Positions 22,131-33,400 of a DNA stretch of 64,000 nt are shown here, one piece after another; position 1 is the first letter of the stretch, and each line of letters opens with the position of its first letter. Location: contig OX457031.1 of NCBI GenBank assembly GCA_949752745.1, positions 53,164,303 to 53,228,302 on the forward strand. The letters are read 5' to 3'. The position numbers and the translations under genes are program-made. Below the pieces are notes generated by a model that saw nothing but the letters and a program-made list of their open reading frames with translations, was not told the origin of the DNA and did not search any database. This DNA is from Protula sp. h YS-2021. Its lineage: Eukaryota > Annelida > Polychaeta > Sabellida > Serpulidae.

Positions 22131-22133
22131 AAC

Positions 22134-22530
22134 AGCTATGATCTGATGTCACAGCTGTGATCTGATAACACAGCTATGATCTGATGTCACACCTGTGATC
22201 TGATGACACAGCTGATGACACAGCTGTGATCTGATGACACAGCTTCGATCTGATGGCACAGCTATGATCTGATGGAACAGCTCTGATCTGCTATCACAGC
22301 TATGATCTGATGGCACAGCTATGATCTGATGATAGAGCTGTGATCTGATGACACAGCTATGGTCTCTGATGACACAGCTATGATCTGATGGCACAGTTGT
22401 CATCTGATGATCCAGCTATAATCTGATGATACAGCTATGATCTGATGTCACAGGTGTGACTTAATAGCATAGCTATGATTTGATCAGACAGCTGTAATCT
22501 CATGTCACAACTGTGACCTGATGACGTAGC
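22134..22530. repeat. 19-bp minisatellite, first array
   Basis: About 20 units of the 19-mer CAGCTATGATCTGATGGCA, with variation mainly at the seventh base and the last three bases. The same unit forms the second array at 36020-36540. Both arrays lie just downstream (3') of a cysteine-rich peptide gene copy. Confidence 0.9.
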
Positions 22531-22589
22531 TATGAATTGGAATTGATGGCTTGTGATCTTGTGATAATGCTGATGCGAAAAATGAATTT

Positions 22590-23243
22590 AATGTTACATG
22601 TTACCATTCGTGGATACAGTTGCCGAATGTTAGAAAGCCAATGCATTCACATCCGGGAGATCCTACTAATCTACACATGTGATTGGAGGGCAGTCACAGA
22701 TACCAAATATGCACTTGCAATTCCCCACAACCTCAAAAGCAAGCCCAATTCAGTGCAGTCACATCCGCATTCACAGGTGACCACAGAACAAGGATTCATG
22801 TCTTTCCTTGCTTCATATTAAAATCGATGTGATTCACCTTGTCAATTAACGACATTTAGGCCAGACTGTCAAATCATAAATATCTCATAGCATTATTGTA
22901 ATTCTTCTGGAATTAATTAATTATTTTGCTTATAATTGTTAATTTGACCTGACGCGTAGACATTAAAATGCTTTAATGTTAAAAATGTGCTTAACATTGC
23001 AAATAATTGGAACATAAATATTCTTTAATTAAAATCAATAACACAACAGACTGATTCTGATAGGCAGAACCGAAATACAATTATCCCCCCCCCCACACAC
23101 ACACACAAAAACCACTTGTTATGAACAAAATTACACTATTAAATTTCCTTATATTTCTAGACATAAAAGTAAAATAACATTCGTCACCTGAAGCATGGTT
23201 TTCAATTTACACATAGAATTACTGCCAAAGCCACGAACAACAT
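22590..23243 (-). pseudogene. Cysteine-rich secreted peptide gene, copy A (decayed)
   Basis: Exon 1 at 23188-23243 resembles the signal-peptide exons of copies B and C (MLFVALAVILC) and still ends CAG before a GT donor. It is one base longer than B, so its frame hits TGA inside the signal peptide. Exon-2-like sequence at about 22590-22800 keeps traces in different frames: CECGCDC, then NCKCIFGICDC, then GCECIGFLTF. Several frame breaks and TAG codons separate them. It is a clear paralogue of B and C that can no longer encode the product. The intron would be about 380-400 bp. Confidence 0.8.
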
Positions 23244-24438
23244 TGTTGACTATAAATGTTTTTAGCGATTCTACAAATAAATAACATATGAATATATAAC
23301 TTTCACTTGATCAGAACAAAAAACTCTTAAGATTTAAAGACATAAAAATGGAAAAGACACAAGTGAAAGCATACCCAAGGAAATCAAAATTAGTTATAAA
23401 ATATATATCCTTAGTTTTACTTGCCGCGTTTCGTCTTGTGTGTGTGTTTGATTTATACTTCTGTATCTGTTTTTAGAAGCAAGAGGGAATAGAGAAATGT
23501 GTACCAGAGATTTCAATTAAAAGACAGTTGCATATTTAGGGACAATACCTGCACACCTAAATGGTGAGATTTTCAAAATTTTAATGATCAAAGGTATTAA
23601 AATAAATAGAAACAATTGAAAATTAAGAATTTTTATATATACAAAATCAGCATGATAGAGCTTTTCTTATGAATAAAACACCGATGATATATTTTTAGAT
23701 TTATTCTTTTATCCCACTCAGTTTACTTTTTGGTTGACTGATCTAGCAATTTTATTTAAATAACTTTAATTAATTTGTTTGCAAAAGGAGAACAACAAAA
23801 ATGTATGTTTTTTATATAATGTATGGACCTTAGATTATTTTTAATTCATGAAAATTATTTTAGATCTATACTTCACAAACCTTGTATTGTAAAGATTCAT
23901 CAATTTGTTATGTTTCTGTTTTATTTTATTTTTTCACTTAGTAGAAGAAATAGATAAAAGGTTGTTTTCGATTTGTAGATTGTAGATTGTAGAAATTTCT
24001 TTTATGAGTGTGCATTTTTTCAAGTGTCTATTTAAGCTTTCCTTCAAAATAATAGTGCAATTTTGTAAGGGCCTATTTAGGCGTTAATGCTATATTCACC
24101 CATTGGTCAGTCAGTCAATATGAACAAAATTTTGTGTCATCCTTGTGGATTATTTTTGTTTTATTTTAAACATCCACAAAACACTTAAAGTTATATTACA
24201 AAAAGAAAGAAAAAAACAATAAAGAAGATTTCTTTTTTTTTTCAAGCATAATTTTTTCTGTAACTATTTCTTTTCTCAAGCTGGTTAGGATTAATATAAA
24301 AGATGTTACGCTTTTGTTCAAGTTATTTTTTATGAAACAGTCCGCTTTGTAATAGTACAAAATGTATTTGAAAAGATTTTTCTATATTATCACGCCTTAT
24401 TATACCAAGTATTTAAATTCTCTTTCACATTTCAAAGT
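23244..24438. other. Gene-free AT-rich stretch upstream of copy A
   Basis: No ORF of note. The segment at about 23390-23490 (TATATCCTTAGTTTTACTTG) resembles the 5' flanks of copies B (32680 onward) and C (37690 onward), so the ancestral duplication included upstream DNA. Confidence 0.5.
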
Positions 24439-24439
24439 T

Positions 24440-27400
24440 TTTATTTTCAGGTAATGTAATTTTGTAACAGTTTTCGAGCAAAGGCCAAAAAAAAAGAAAT
24501 ATTTTTATAATGAACAAAGATGTGAGTAGTGTCGCGGAGTAAGTTGCAGTCTGGACAGATTGCTCTTTCCGAGGTATCAAATTTTAAAACTATGTTGCTC
24601 GCATCATACTGTTTATGGACTATTTTGTAGATGATCATTGCAATTTTTACATTCTTTGTTAATTTATTTGTATTTGTAAAACTTTCGATTCAATCGCTAC
24701 TCTCAAGAAATATAAATTCTTTTTGCCATCGGTGTAATCTGTTTTAAGGTAAAAAGATACGAGTAAATCATTTTCGATGATATATTGAGTATGTTAAAAT
24801 CTCAATTTGCGGTTTTTAGTATTGGATGAGGGGTGTGGTTGAGAGATATATTTGGAGAGTATTCGGATGATATGGTATTTTTTCCATGTTTTTGGGATTG
24901 CTGCAAGCATTCCTGCTATATGTATTATGGTAAGTTTACAATTTAGGGTTTCTTTTAAATGATCTGGGGGTTTGAATTTTCCATTTTCGTTGAGAATATC
25001 TCGTATCTTGATACTGTTTCAGTGGTAAGGTTCAAAGTAGAATACTGTGTTATTAAATTTGATATTTTGATTAAACCAGATAGATTAATCTAGAATCTCG
25101 GTTAACGACTTTGGGTCTTTTTTAATTAAAAACTAATTGTGTAAAATTTCGTAATAAAACTTTGGTATTGATTTATTCAAAGTTGTAGGGTTCAGTGACA
25201 GAGATGGTATTATATAGAAAGGCAGAAGCATTAGATATTTAGACATAAATGCATATGAAAAACTGTCTTATTTGTGATATATACGCTTGACCTAAACAAT
25301 TTTCTGGGCATTCAAATAGCTTGATAGGTGCAGTTGACGTAATCCACCCTTATTGCAGTCTTAATTACTGCGCTTGGTATACAGGGAGGTTTTTCCCCAC
25401 ATAAAATGTCTTACACAGTTATTTGCTTGTTTGCGAAACCATTTTGTAATGTTTGTGGCATATATTAACTTTGGTAGTGCCGAGTTTTCTATGATAGTTA
25501 TTTTACCTTGTAGAGTAAGATGCAGCCGCGACCAGCGAGCTAATGTATTTTGAAATCTTGTAATTTAAAGTGAAGATTCTTTTCTGTTATTTCACAGACA
25601 TTATTGTAGTAAAACATGGTTTTCTTTACCAGCTTGCATTATTTCTGTCTTTACATAGTTCATTTTTAATCCAGAACAAAAGCGAAAGGTAGAAAATACA
25701 TTGAGAGCATTTCTAAGCGATATGATATCAGGTGCCAGTAATATTATATCGTCAGCACATAGGCTCAGTTTTACGGCTGTTTCATTTATTTCTATCCCTT
25801 TTATTTTTTTTTATTCCAGATGGCTATAGCTAAGCTTTCAATTGCTAATACAAACAAACACATTCTGAAATATCTACTTTTGAAACCGTTATTTAAGGTA
25901 CAGCTTTCTATATCTTTATGCAAAATTTTTATCCAGCTTTTTATGTAACTACAAAAATTGAAGGCGTCTAGGGTTTTCCCACAAAATTCCAATTTAGTTT
26001 ATCAAAGGCTTTTAAAAAAAATCTGTAAATGCTAAAAATCCTTCCATATGTTCTCTGTTTAAGTAATCTATTCAATCGATGACAGTTCTTATATTGTTAC
26101 CTATATATCTTTTCTATAAATCCATTTTGTAACTTGAAATTAAATTGGGGAGAATGTTTTATTAACGTTAAACTATGCACATGGAGATATTTTTTGCATC
26201 ATAATTTTGGAGGCTTACTGGTCTACAATTTTTAAGAAGAGTGGTGTCTTTGTCTTTTTTAGGGATTAATCATATTATTCCTCTTTTTTTGTTCAACACT
26301 AAAATTTCCCACGTGGAGACTGTATTCGTAGGATTGATTTCTTAAATGTCTTGTACGTCATGCCAGAAGTGTATGTAAAATTCCTTGGTAAGCCCGTCAG
26401 TACCTGGGGTTTTGTTATCTTTCATTTTTGTTAGGCTATTAAAGAGTTCTGCTTCTGAGATTTCTTGGCTTAGATATTGATTGTCATCGTTATTAAAGGT
26501 ATGTATGATCTGTAATTGAAAGAAGTAATCGTAGGAGTCTGTTGATACATTTGGATCCACACTATAGCTTTTCATAAAATTTTGCAGTTTCTTCAAGTAT
26601 TTCTTTTGGGTTATCTATCTTTTGACCTAGGAAGTTTTGCTTAAACATTTTTCGTTGTAGTTCCCACTTGCAAACACAGTTTGCAAATAGGTATGCTTTG
26701 CAAAGAATTCTGGCTGTTTATTCCTTCCTTTTTCGGCACGGAGGTTTCCAGAAAACTCCTCCTACGCTTTTTGACGTAGGACGATGAAATTTGGCACGGA
26801 GATAAATAGTGAAGAGATGTCGTGAAATCCGCAAATTTCAAGCTCAAATTGAGGTCAAAGTTTTTTTACCTCAAAGTGCTTTCCAGAAAACTCCTCCTAC
26901 ACGGTTTGTAGTAGAAAGACGACATTTAGCAGAGACACAGAGGGTAATGAGTTGTCGTTAAATCCGCAAAATTTTTTGACCTTGACCTTCAAGGTCACAT
27001 TGAAGTCAAAATATTTTTTGCAAATACCTATTCCACCACGAAAAAATTGCTGGAAATTTCGCTCAAATCCTTGTTTCAAGACGTGTACGTTGTCAGTAGG
27101 CAGTAATATCATAGGTGGAATCTCAACATTTAGTGTCAAGGTCAAGGTCATGTAACTTTTGTATATTGAAATCCGTCAGAGAGAAATGGTTCATTTCTCG
27201 AAAACGTCGTCATGGTCAAGGTCAAAAACCGGAAGTTGACCATTTTCTCCAAAACGGTTAGAGACAGAGCGGTTTTTAGCTTTTTTAGACCCTCTGGGCC
27301 TAAAAAGACGTTATATAAGAGGTACCTCGGTGACCTTGACCTCCTCCGTCATGGTCAAGGTCAAAAACCGGAAGTTGTCTATTATCTTGAAAACGGTTAG

Positions 27401-28087
27401 AAAACTGAATTTGATTATTTGAGGTTACATTATATTTACTTCGATGCTCTTGTTCATGATACCTATTCGGAAGCTGACAATTATGTGGAAAGACTGAAAA
27501 ATGTGTCTTTGACCAGATAGATTGCACCATTGCAAGTGGGTGTCATTTCGCTACGTGTAGCGATATTCGGTCTAGTTTTATTTTTCTAGGCTAAAAATAG
27601 TTTAGAATTTTTTTGATCATATTCATTAAAGTTAGCTTTGCTTCTAATATAGCGACCATATGCTTCTTGTTTTTCTAGCATTTCTAGATCTGTTCTAGCT
27701 TTATGTAACTGAATATTCACTTCGTTCAAAATTTCATTACCGCTAGCGCTAGAGAGTTTAGTTTTTAATCTGATTATATTTTCATTAAGATTTTTTCTCT
27801 GGAGTTTTTGCTCTTGGGACTTTTTCTTTGAATATTGGATAGTGTGTTTTCTGATGCTATATTTTACAAATTCCCATTGTGAAAGCAGATTAAGGTCCGA
27901 AGATTCTTGTATGCTTTCCAATATGTTAGATTTGGTCTTGTCAACATAAAGATTGTCTCTTAGTAAGTAAAAGAGCAAAGTCGAAAGAGCCTTTAGGATG
28001 TTTATTTGTCAAATTAAAAACGCTTCTACGTTTACTTCCGTGTGCTTGACCTCTACTGTTAAAATAAAATAATGCAAAGCTTGTCAT
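24440..28087 (-). pseudogene. Decayed L1/Tx1-like LINE (copy 2), interrupted by a Helitron-like insertion
   Basis: Minus-strand traces in order: an ORF2-like N-terminus from a Met near 28087 (MTSFALFYFNSRGQAHG); then directly the linker region at 27586-27978 (YVDKTKSNILESIQ through ANFNEYDQKNSKLF). Nearly all of the endonuclease domain is missing. After the insertion at 26660-27575 the frame resumes near 26650 (QKIDNPKEILEETAKFYEKL) and RT follows at 26342-26596 (DNKTPGTDGLTKEFY). RT motifs continue near 25801-25992 (RMCLFVLAIE) and about 25730 (CADD in place of FADD). The C-terminal zinc-like part is at 24447-24638 (ICPDCNLLRDTTHIFVH). Many stops and frameshifts are present. This is a different and much older copy than LINE 1. 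Confidence 0.85.
26660..27575 (+). mobile_element. Helitron-like non-autonomous element inserted in LINE copy 2
   Basis: The 3' end has the textbook Helitron layout: a hairpin TCGCTACGTGTAGCGA at 27548-27563, twelve bases, then CTAG at 27572-27575, followed by T. Removing 26660-27575 places A (26659) next to T (27576) and leaves the host LINE in one reading frame across the join, so the insertion is between A and T with no target duplication. The 5' end reads GTTCCC, not the usual TC, which is a caveat. The 916-bp interior has no transposase. It holds two copies of TTTCCAGAAAACTCCTCCTAC (26743 and 26881) and two of GGTCAAAAACCGGAAGTTG (27217 and 27357). Confidence 0.75.
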
Positions 28088-29558
28088 TTGTAATCAGATT
28101 AGTTTGGTTTGCTGCAACAAGTTGTGACGTATACTGCCTTTTTGGTATACATATAAGAGCGTATGCTTAGTCTATTGGTGGCATTCCGTGCCGGCATGCG
28201 TTTATTTAAACTAAGCATTGCTTTGCATTTTGTCGTTTACGAAACTTGTTGTACTTCTTAAAAATATAAACAAGTCCAGTAAGAGATCATAATAGAAATA
28301 AACAACTTTTGAACACATAACACATTATATAAAAGACTGGTCATATTGTGTATTTATAGTGGGAGCGTAGGCCACTTGAAGACAAAGTAAATATTTAGCA
28401 CGAAATATCTCTTGACAGCGATAGGATATTTTAGCCGACCACGTTTTGAAGCCTTGTGGGTATCATTTTTGTTAAGACTGTTTTTGGAGAATTGCATCGT
28501 TATCTAATTTATTCTTTGAATACACAGATCTTGAGAACAGACGAACAGAACTCAAACCTGTTAAAGAATTAAACTAAGACAGTAGAATATTTATCCTTTG
28601 ATGGTTCTAAACTGAAAAACAGTTAAACATGTTTTGCTTGACAATAAAACGCATCTGTTAGATTCATGAGATCAGAGTCTTGCTATATCGGTTGTACTTT
28701 TAAAGCCACCAGTAAACTATAGCTCACTTAGTATGGTATATTTCACTTAATAACATGTATGGTATATTTATTTTGCCAAAGAAATTCACACGCACCTATT
28801 GATTGAACATTCAAGAAAAATAGTAAAAAGTGAATAAAGCATAAATTCCGTTTCTAAGCCCAAACCGTAATTTCGGCTTATTCACACTCCCTGTGTTACA
28901 TCCATGCATGTGTTGCACATCGGCTTTTCGGTGCCAACAATATTTTCTAATTATTTCTTTATGATAATTCCCCTGTTTATTACATTTAAGGGATATTTGT
29001 ATTCCCGTGTTTGTTTATTTCCTATATGGTCATGTATAAGTTAGTTAATCCCTTTGTTAATCCCACTTACATGCAAATGCTGTTCATATTCCTATGTTTG
29101 TTTATTTCCTAGATGGTCATATATCAGCTGGTTAATCCCCTTGTTTTTGATGGTAATTAATCCTCTTGTTGTAAATGGTAATTTAGCATTGGAGCATATG
29201 TTGTTTATCTGCTCATTGTCACCGTTATGTGTCCCAAAATATTACAACACTTGTGGAATATTAGGGACAGGGACAGAACTGAATACAGACGTAACAACGC
29301 TCAGTTATCTAAGACATGAATACACGCTGGATCATTAATTATTAGAGCTCATATTGTGAATACACAGGTATGTGCTCGCGCAAAGTAAAAACCGACAGCC
29401 GATAGAAATCTATATGTTTTAGATGTATTCAGTGTAATGTTTTGACAATTTTACACAACATACAACTATTATTCGCTAAAAATAAGCAAAAGCACAGTCC
29501 AATACAAAATTCATAGCATCATTAATTTGAACCAATGTGGCAGTCACCTGTGACTTTT
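28088..29558. other. Gene-free stretch
   Basis: No supported gene. It contains a diverged ~95-bp tandem duplication at about 28995-29150: TGTTTGTTTATTTCCTA, then ATGGTCAT, then GTTAATCCC, in both copies. Confidence 0.5.
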
Positions 29559-29559
29559 C

Positions 29560-30291
29560 AGTTTTCAGTATCTTGCATGACCTCCTCTGGCCTGGATCAA
29601 GGTACTGGTGCGTCGTGGCACAGACATGATAAGCCGATTGATCCTCCATTGCGGTATGCTATGCCATTCTGCAATCAATGCTTTCTCAGCTCTGCATCTT
29701 TTTGCGGCAAAGATGTAAGGGCCCGAACCCGAATCCGGAATACCCCACACTTGTTCAATCGAGTTAATGTCATAAGAGAATGAGGGCCATTGTAGGGTCT
29801 GGGCCGTATTAGCGGGCAATAGATTGACATAAATTTCAGCCACATGAGGCGCGCTTTGTGGTGCATGAAAATTGCGTTTTGGTCATTTCTCAGTACGGTG
29901 TGATTTCGCCCTCTAACACAGTTTCTGCTTATCACATAGCTGTTAAAGTGTCATCGATGATTATCAGGAGTGACTTAGAGCCAAGTCGAATAGCACCCCG
30001 CACCATAGTGCTTACGCCAACAAACCGGTCGACCTCATGAACGCTGAACACCACTTGGTGCCACGAAGCAAACTAATACGGATTTTCTGAACGGTTCTCC
30101 CTCTAGTTTCTTCTAAGATTCGCCGAGGCCTTATTCCACTCTTAGTATAGTTTTGTCGACCAATGCAGTTGTTACCTTAACTGGTGTAACTAGTGCTGTT
30201 GCCACTGCAGACCGGAAGCGATCGCGGAGGTGCGTTGTTTGAAGCGTTCGATCCTGCTCTGGGGTTTTCATCCTTGGTTGGCTTGTAGCCA
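29560..30291 (-). pseudogene. Decayed Tc1-like transposase
   Basis: Minus-strand traces of a Tc1/mariner-superfamily transposase. The N-terminal part near 30200-30291 reads MATSQPRMKTPEQDRTLQ and LRDRFRSAVATA. A middle region follows near 29870-30040. Then come NDQNAIFMHHKARLMWLKFM, at the place of the second catalytic Asp, and WPSFSYDINSIEQVWG, the usual WPARSPDLNPIEHLW-type block, whose third acidic residue is retained. It ends INRLIMSVPRRTSTLIQARGGHARY at about 29565-29640. Several frame breaks and stops are present. No terminal inverted repeats were identified. Confidence 0.85.
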
Positions 30292-31140
30292 TGCATTTTT
30301 GCTCGAAAGCTAGTTAACAATTCTACTCATGTTAATGTTAGTAGGGTTGGCTATGAAGATATTCCACTGTTATGACAAATTCTATTCAAATATTCTTGGA
30401 TCGGAATTTTTATTGAAAATGTGCATGCAATTTGTCATAAAACAGTATGTAATTTTTTTTATCTTTTTGGCGAACGTCGGTAGTAGGGATATGTTAGTTG
30501 TTATAAATGTACATTATGTGAACAACCTCAGTCCTTTCTCTCATAAAATATTTACTGCAATTACATTCAAGTGAGTAAGTGCAATTTCCAGAGCTTTATG
30601 CACCTGTGAGAATTGATTAGATTTCAATTCAAATTAATTCTAATCCTCAGATCCAATTTATACTAATTTTAACATCCCAGCTAAATATTTTTATAACAAT
30701 TTATCATACATATTTGTGGCCAAGGCTATTTTGTGATTGTTTGACCAATCAGCACAAAAACGTGTCATTTGTCAGAATAATAAATTAAGGCTGCACTCAT
30801 AATAGTAATTAGCTCGTTTGACATTGTGTTCCATTTTCAGTTTAAAAAGATACTGACTTTATGTGCAATTACTGAAAAAATGTGGCAAGCCTGATATCCT
30901 TAATTATTATATACCTAAATATTATCAGGGCAAGTCATATTAAATAAAGATACCAAATTGGAAATGTATTTTTTAAAAGGTTGGAAACATTGCCCAGATA
31001 AACATATCTTCGGAAATTAGCGCAGTTTATGAAAATATTAACGATGGAAATAGTACAGCAAGTGAGGTATGCCGAACGCTCTCTATGAACCATTTAAGCA
31101 CCTCTTTCAGTTTTTCAAAGCCTTCAGGAGTTGAGAACGA
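30265..31140. repeat. Segmental duplication block, left copy (pairs with 34465-35180)
   Basis: Matches 34465-35180 in order and orientation: GTTAGTAGGGTTGGC.ATGAAGATATTCC, then a CTTTTTGGCGAACGTCGGTAG block, then an AATTATTAT.TA.ACCTAAATATTATC block, then ATGCCGAACGCTCTCT. The left copy is longer by ~160-180 bp of internal sequence. Short plus-strand ORFs in both copies (81 and 116 codons) are similar but frame-broken relative to each other and are probably not genes. Confidence 0.8.
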
Positions 31141-31745
31141 CATGCATTTTCACATCCGATCGGATGGAAAACTATTTAGCTTGTGACGTTTCCGAATCGT
31201 AAACCATATCGCTATAAAGGAGCTAATCTCTGATACTGCACGAGTAGTCTAAAACGAGCTGCATACGTGAACCGCTTAACACGTCACTAGATGTTTTAAG
31301 CACTTTCTACTAGGTTGATACGAGGATACTGAATACTTTTAGTCTCCAAACAATTGATAACGAAAAATGCCTAGATAAAAATTGAGATGCAAACTTGTGT
31401 AAACGTTGTAAACGCATTGTATCATTTTAGAGACACTTGGGTCTAAAAGGGGACGTTTAGCAACGTTTTATTAAAAGTTATTAAGGTTGATAAGTTATTA
31501 CTACAACACATTTTTCTCGGAACGATAGATAACGATAAATAAATACAGGTAACTTGCAACAATTTGCGCTTTAAAACAAATTAACAAATTGCAGAAACGC
31601 TATAAAGCAAATGATTGAACACCATTTTACAAACACTTAAAGTTGTAAAACTGTTTGTTAAATGTAAAGTATTAAAAACCTAAATACTCAACGACATACC
31701 ACAGGATGATTTCGTGAATAAAAGATATTGATATATTTGATACAA
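31141..31745. other. Gene-free stretch 3' of peptide gene B
   Basis: AT-rich with no ORF or repeat of note. At the position where copies A and C carry the 19-bp minisatellite, copy B has none. Confidence 0.5.
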
Positions 31746-31746
31746 T

Positions 31747-31791
31747 TTTATTCAGCAGATTCATGCCAATTGACACCATCTAATTTTTATT
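31747..31791 (-). terminator. Poly(A) signals of peptide gene B
   Basis: Two AATAAA motifs on the minus strand at 31786-31791 and 31747-31752, 60-100 bp past the stop codon of gene B. They are well placed for cleavage and polyadenylation of its mRNA. Confidence 0.6.
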
Positions 31792-31849
31792 CATTGCCAC
31801 AGTTGTCACAAACCAATGCATTCACATCCGGCTATTCCACACATAGGAC

Positions 31850-32493
31850 TCATGGACAGTTGCAGCCACCGAAAAAGCACACGCAATGTTCTGGGCACTC
31901 ATAACAACCATCTTCCCCATGATCACAATGACATTTTCCATCCATGCAGTCACATCCTTCTTCTTCGCAATCTGCACAAGGATCTTTCCCCTCTGTTACT
32001 ACACAATGACCTCTGTCACATTGGTAGCCCTCATCACATTGCCAGTCATAATGACATGCATCTCGAAAACAAAAAAGCACAGACCATTAGATGAAATATT
32101 AATATTGTAGTTATGAATGTTCGTAATAATGTCTCTGTCAGAAATAAGAAGCTCTGATCACATATGTGATTTATAGTTTTGGGGGTATTGGGTAGAGGCT
32201 ACCATGAAATATTTCATATCTTTTAGTGAACATTAAATGTTTTGCCTTTAAATACATTGCATAACAAATGGTGGTAAACTAACGCTAAAAGTACTGAAAC
32301 AACATCAATCAAAATTATGCTATAAAATTATGTTACTAATATGTGTCAATATTATTGTGCACACTATTACACTATCGTCCTTTGTAATGTAATCATTTCC
32401 TGACATGACTGCATAGAGATAGATGAAGAAGTTCCAACCTGAAGCGTGACTAGTAATAACACACAGTATTACTGCTATAGCCGCAAACAACAT
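31850..32493 (-). CDS. Small secreted cysteine-rich peptide gene, copy B (two exons, intact)
   Basis: Exon 1 is 32439-32493 (55 bp): Met plus a hydrophobic signal peptide (MLFAAIAVILCVITSHAS), ending CAG before a GT donor. Exon 2 is 31850-32061 (212 bp), preceded by a T-rich tract and AG. The phase matches, giving 267 bp, 88 residues and a TGA at 31850-31852. The intron is 377 bp. The predicted mature peptide of ~70 residues has about 18 cysteines. An N-terminal C-x5-C-x5-C-x4-C block resembles EB/EGF-like modules, followed by a CxC-rich half including CDCMDGKCHC and ending CNCP. It is acidic. Sequence homologous to the C-terminus of copy C (CGIAGC, GCECIG-like) continues after the stop, so B ends earlier than C. 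Function is unknown; secreted defence, structural or metal-binding roles are possible. It is not a typical metallothionein because it has a signal peptide. Confidence 0.75.
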
Positions 32494-32679
32494 TTCTTTT
32501 TAGAATGGCTTCCCGCTGCCTGCTTCAGTGTCAGGTAACTGCAAATGAGATACATAGATGCTGCATGCGCTTCATGCAAAAAACACGAAATAAGTATTTA
32601 CTCAAATTTGTTGTTTATTAGCGTAAAAATGGGAAAGTGCATTTAATGTAAATTACACAGAAAATGTGAGATAAACAAA

Positions 32680-33400
32680 ATCCAAAAAATTTACTTGTAA
32701 AATTAATATCCTTTAACTACCATGCCGCGCTTCTTCTCCCTATATAGATCCGTTTATCTTGCAGTAGCACACTGGTTAATGACATGTGGTACCAAACTAA
32801 TTGAATGCAGATAATGGATGCATTATTTGAGAATAACACCGAAAGCAACCATGATTTGAATGATCGCAGATGTTTTAACAAATAGAAACAATCGGAATCA
32901 TCATAGACAATACAATTCATGAAGCACCTCATAGAATGGTGCATTGTTACAAATTTATTCTTTAGAATGCTTTGAAGATACATATCTTTGTAACAGATGT
33001 TGAACAATATTCAAAAGTAAATAAGATTTGAAATTATACAACGAAATCCAACAAATTGACTTGTAAAATTAACATCCTTTAACTAACTTGCTGTGTTTCT
33101 TATCCCTGTATGCCTCCGTTTGTGTTGCAGTAGCACACTGGTTAAAGACATGTGGTACCAAACTAATTTAATGCAGAAAATAGATGCATTATTTAAGAAT
33201 AACACCGAAAGCAACCAGGATTTGAATAATCGCAGATGTTTTAACAAATAGAAACAATCCGAATCATCATACATAATACAATTCATGAAGCAACTCATAG
33301 AATGGTGCATTACGTTGAATTTATTCTTTGAAATGCTTTGAAGATACATATGTTTGTAACACATGCTGAACAATATTCAAAAGTAAATAAGATTTGTAGT
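32680..33400. repeat. ~366-bp tandem duplication upstream of peptide gene B
   Basis: The units at about 32680-33030 and 33046-33400 are highly similar (AGTAGCACACTGGTTAA, then ACATGTGGTACCAAACTAATT, then GATGTTTTAACAAATAGAAAC). Each holds a 96-codon minus-strand ORF of similar sequence. A third, diverged copy lies 5' of gene C (37690-38000). The ORFs lack a signal peptide or domain and the third copy is not open, so I read this as duplicated promoter or flank DNA rather than genes. Confidence 0.8.

Noticed and set aside
22134..22530. CRISPR-like array
   Set aside because: 19-bp units are directly contiguous and diverged, with no unique spacers, in a eukaryotic context. It is a minisatellite.
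30329..30574. Hydrophobic ORF similar to the one at 34428-34778, as a duplicated membrane-protein gene
   Set aside because: The reading frames of the two copies diverge by indels and both lie in a larger segmental duplication; no selection for coding is evident.
31850..32080. Metallothionein assignment for the cysteine-rich peptide
   Set aside because: The spliced product starts with a signal peptide and has an EB/EGF-like N-terminal block; metallothioneins are cytosolic and lack these.
32717..33373. Pair of similar 96-codon minus-strand ORFs as duplicated genes
   Set aside because: They come from a recent tandem DNA duplication. The third copy upstream of gene C is not open, and there is no signal peptide or domain.
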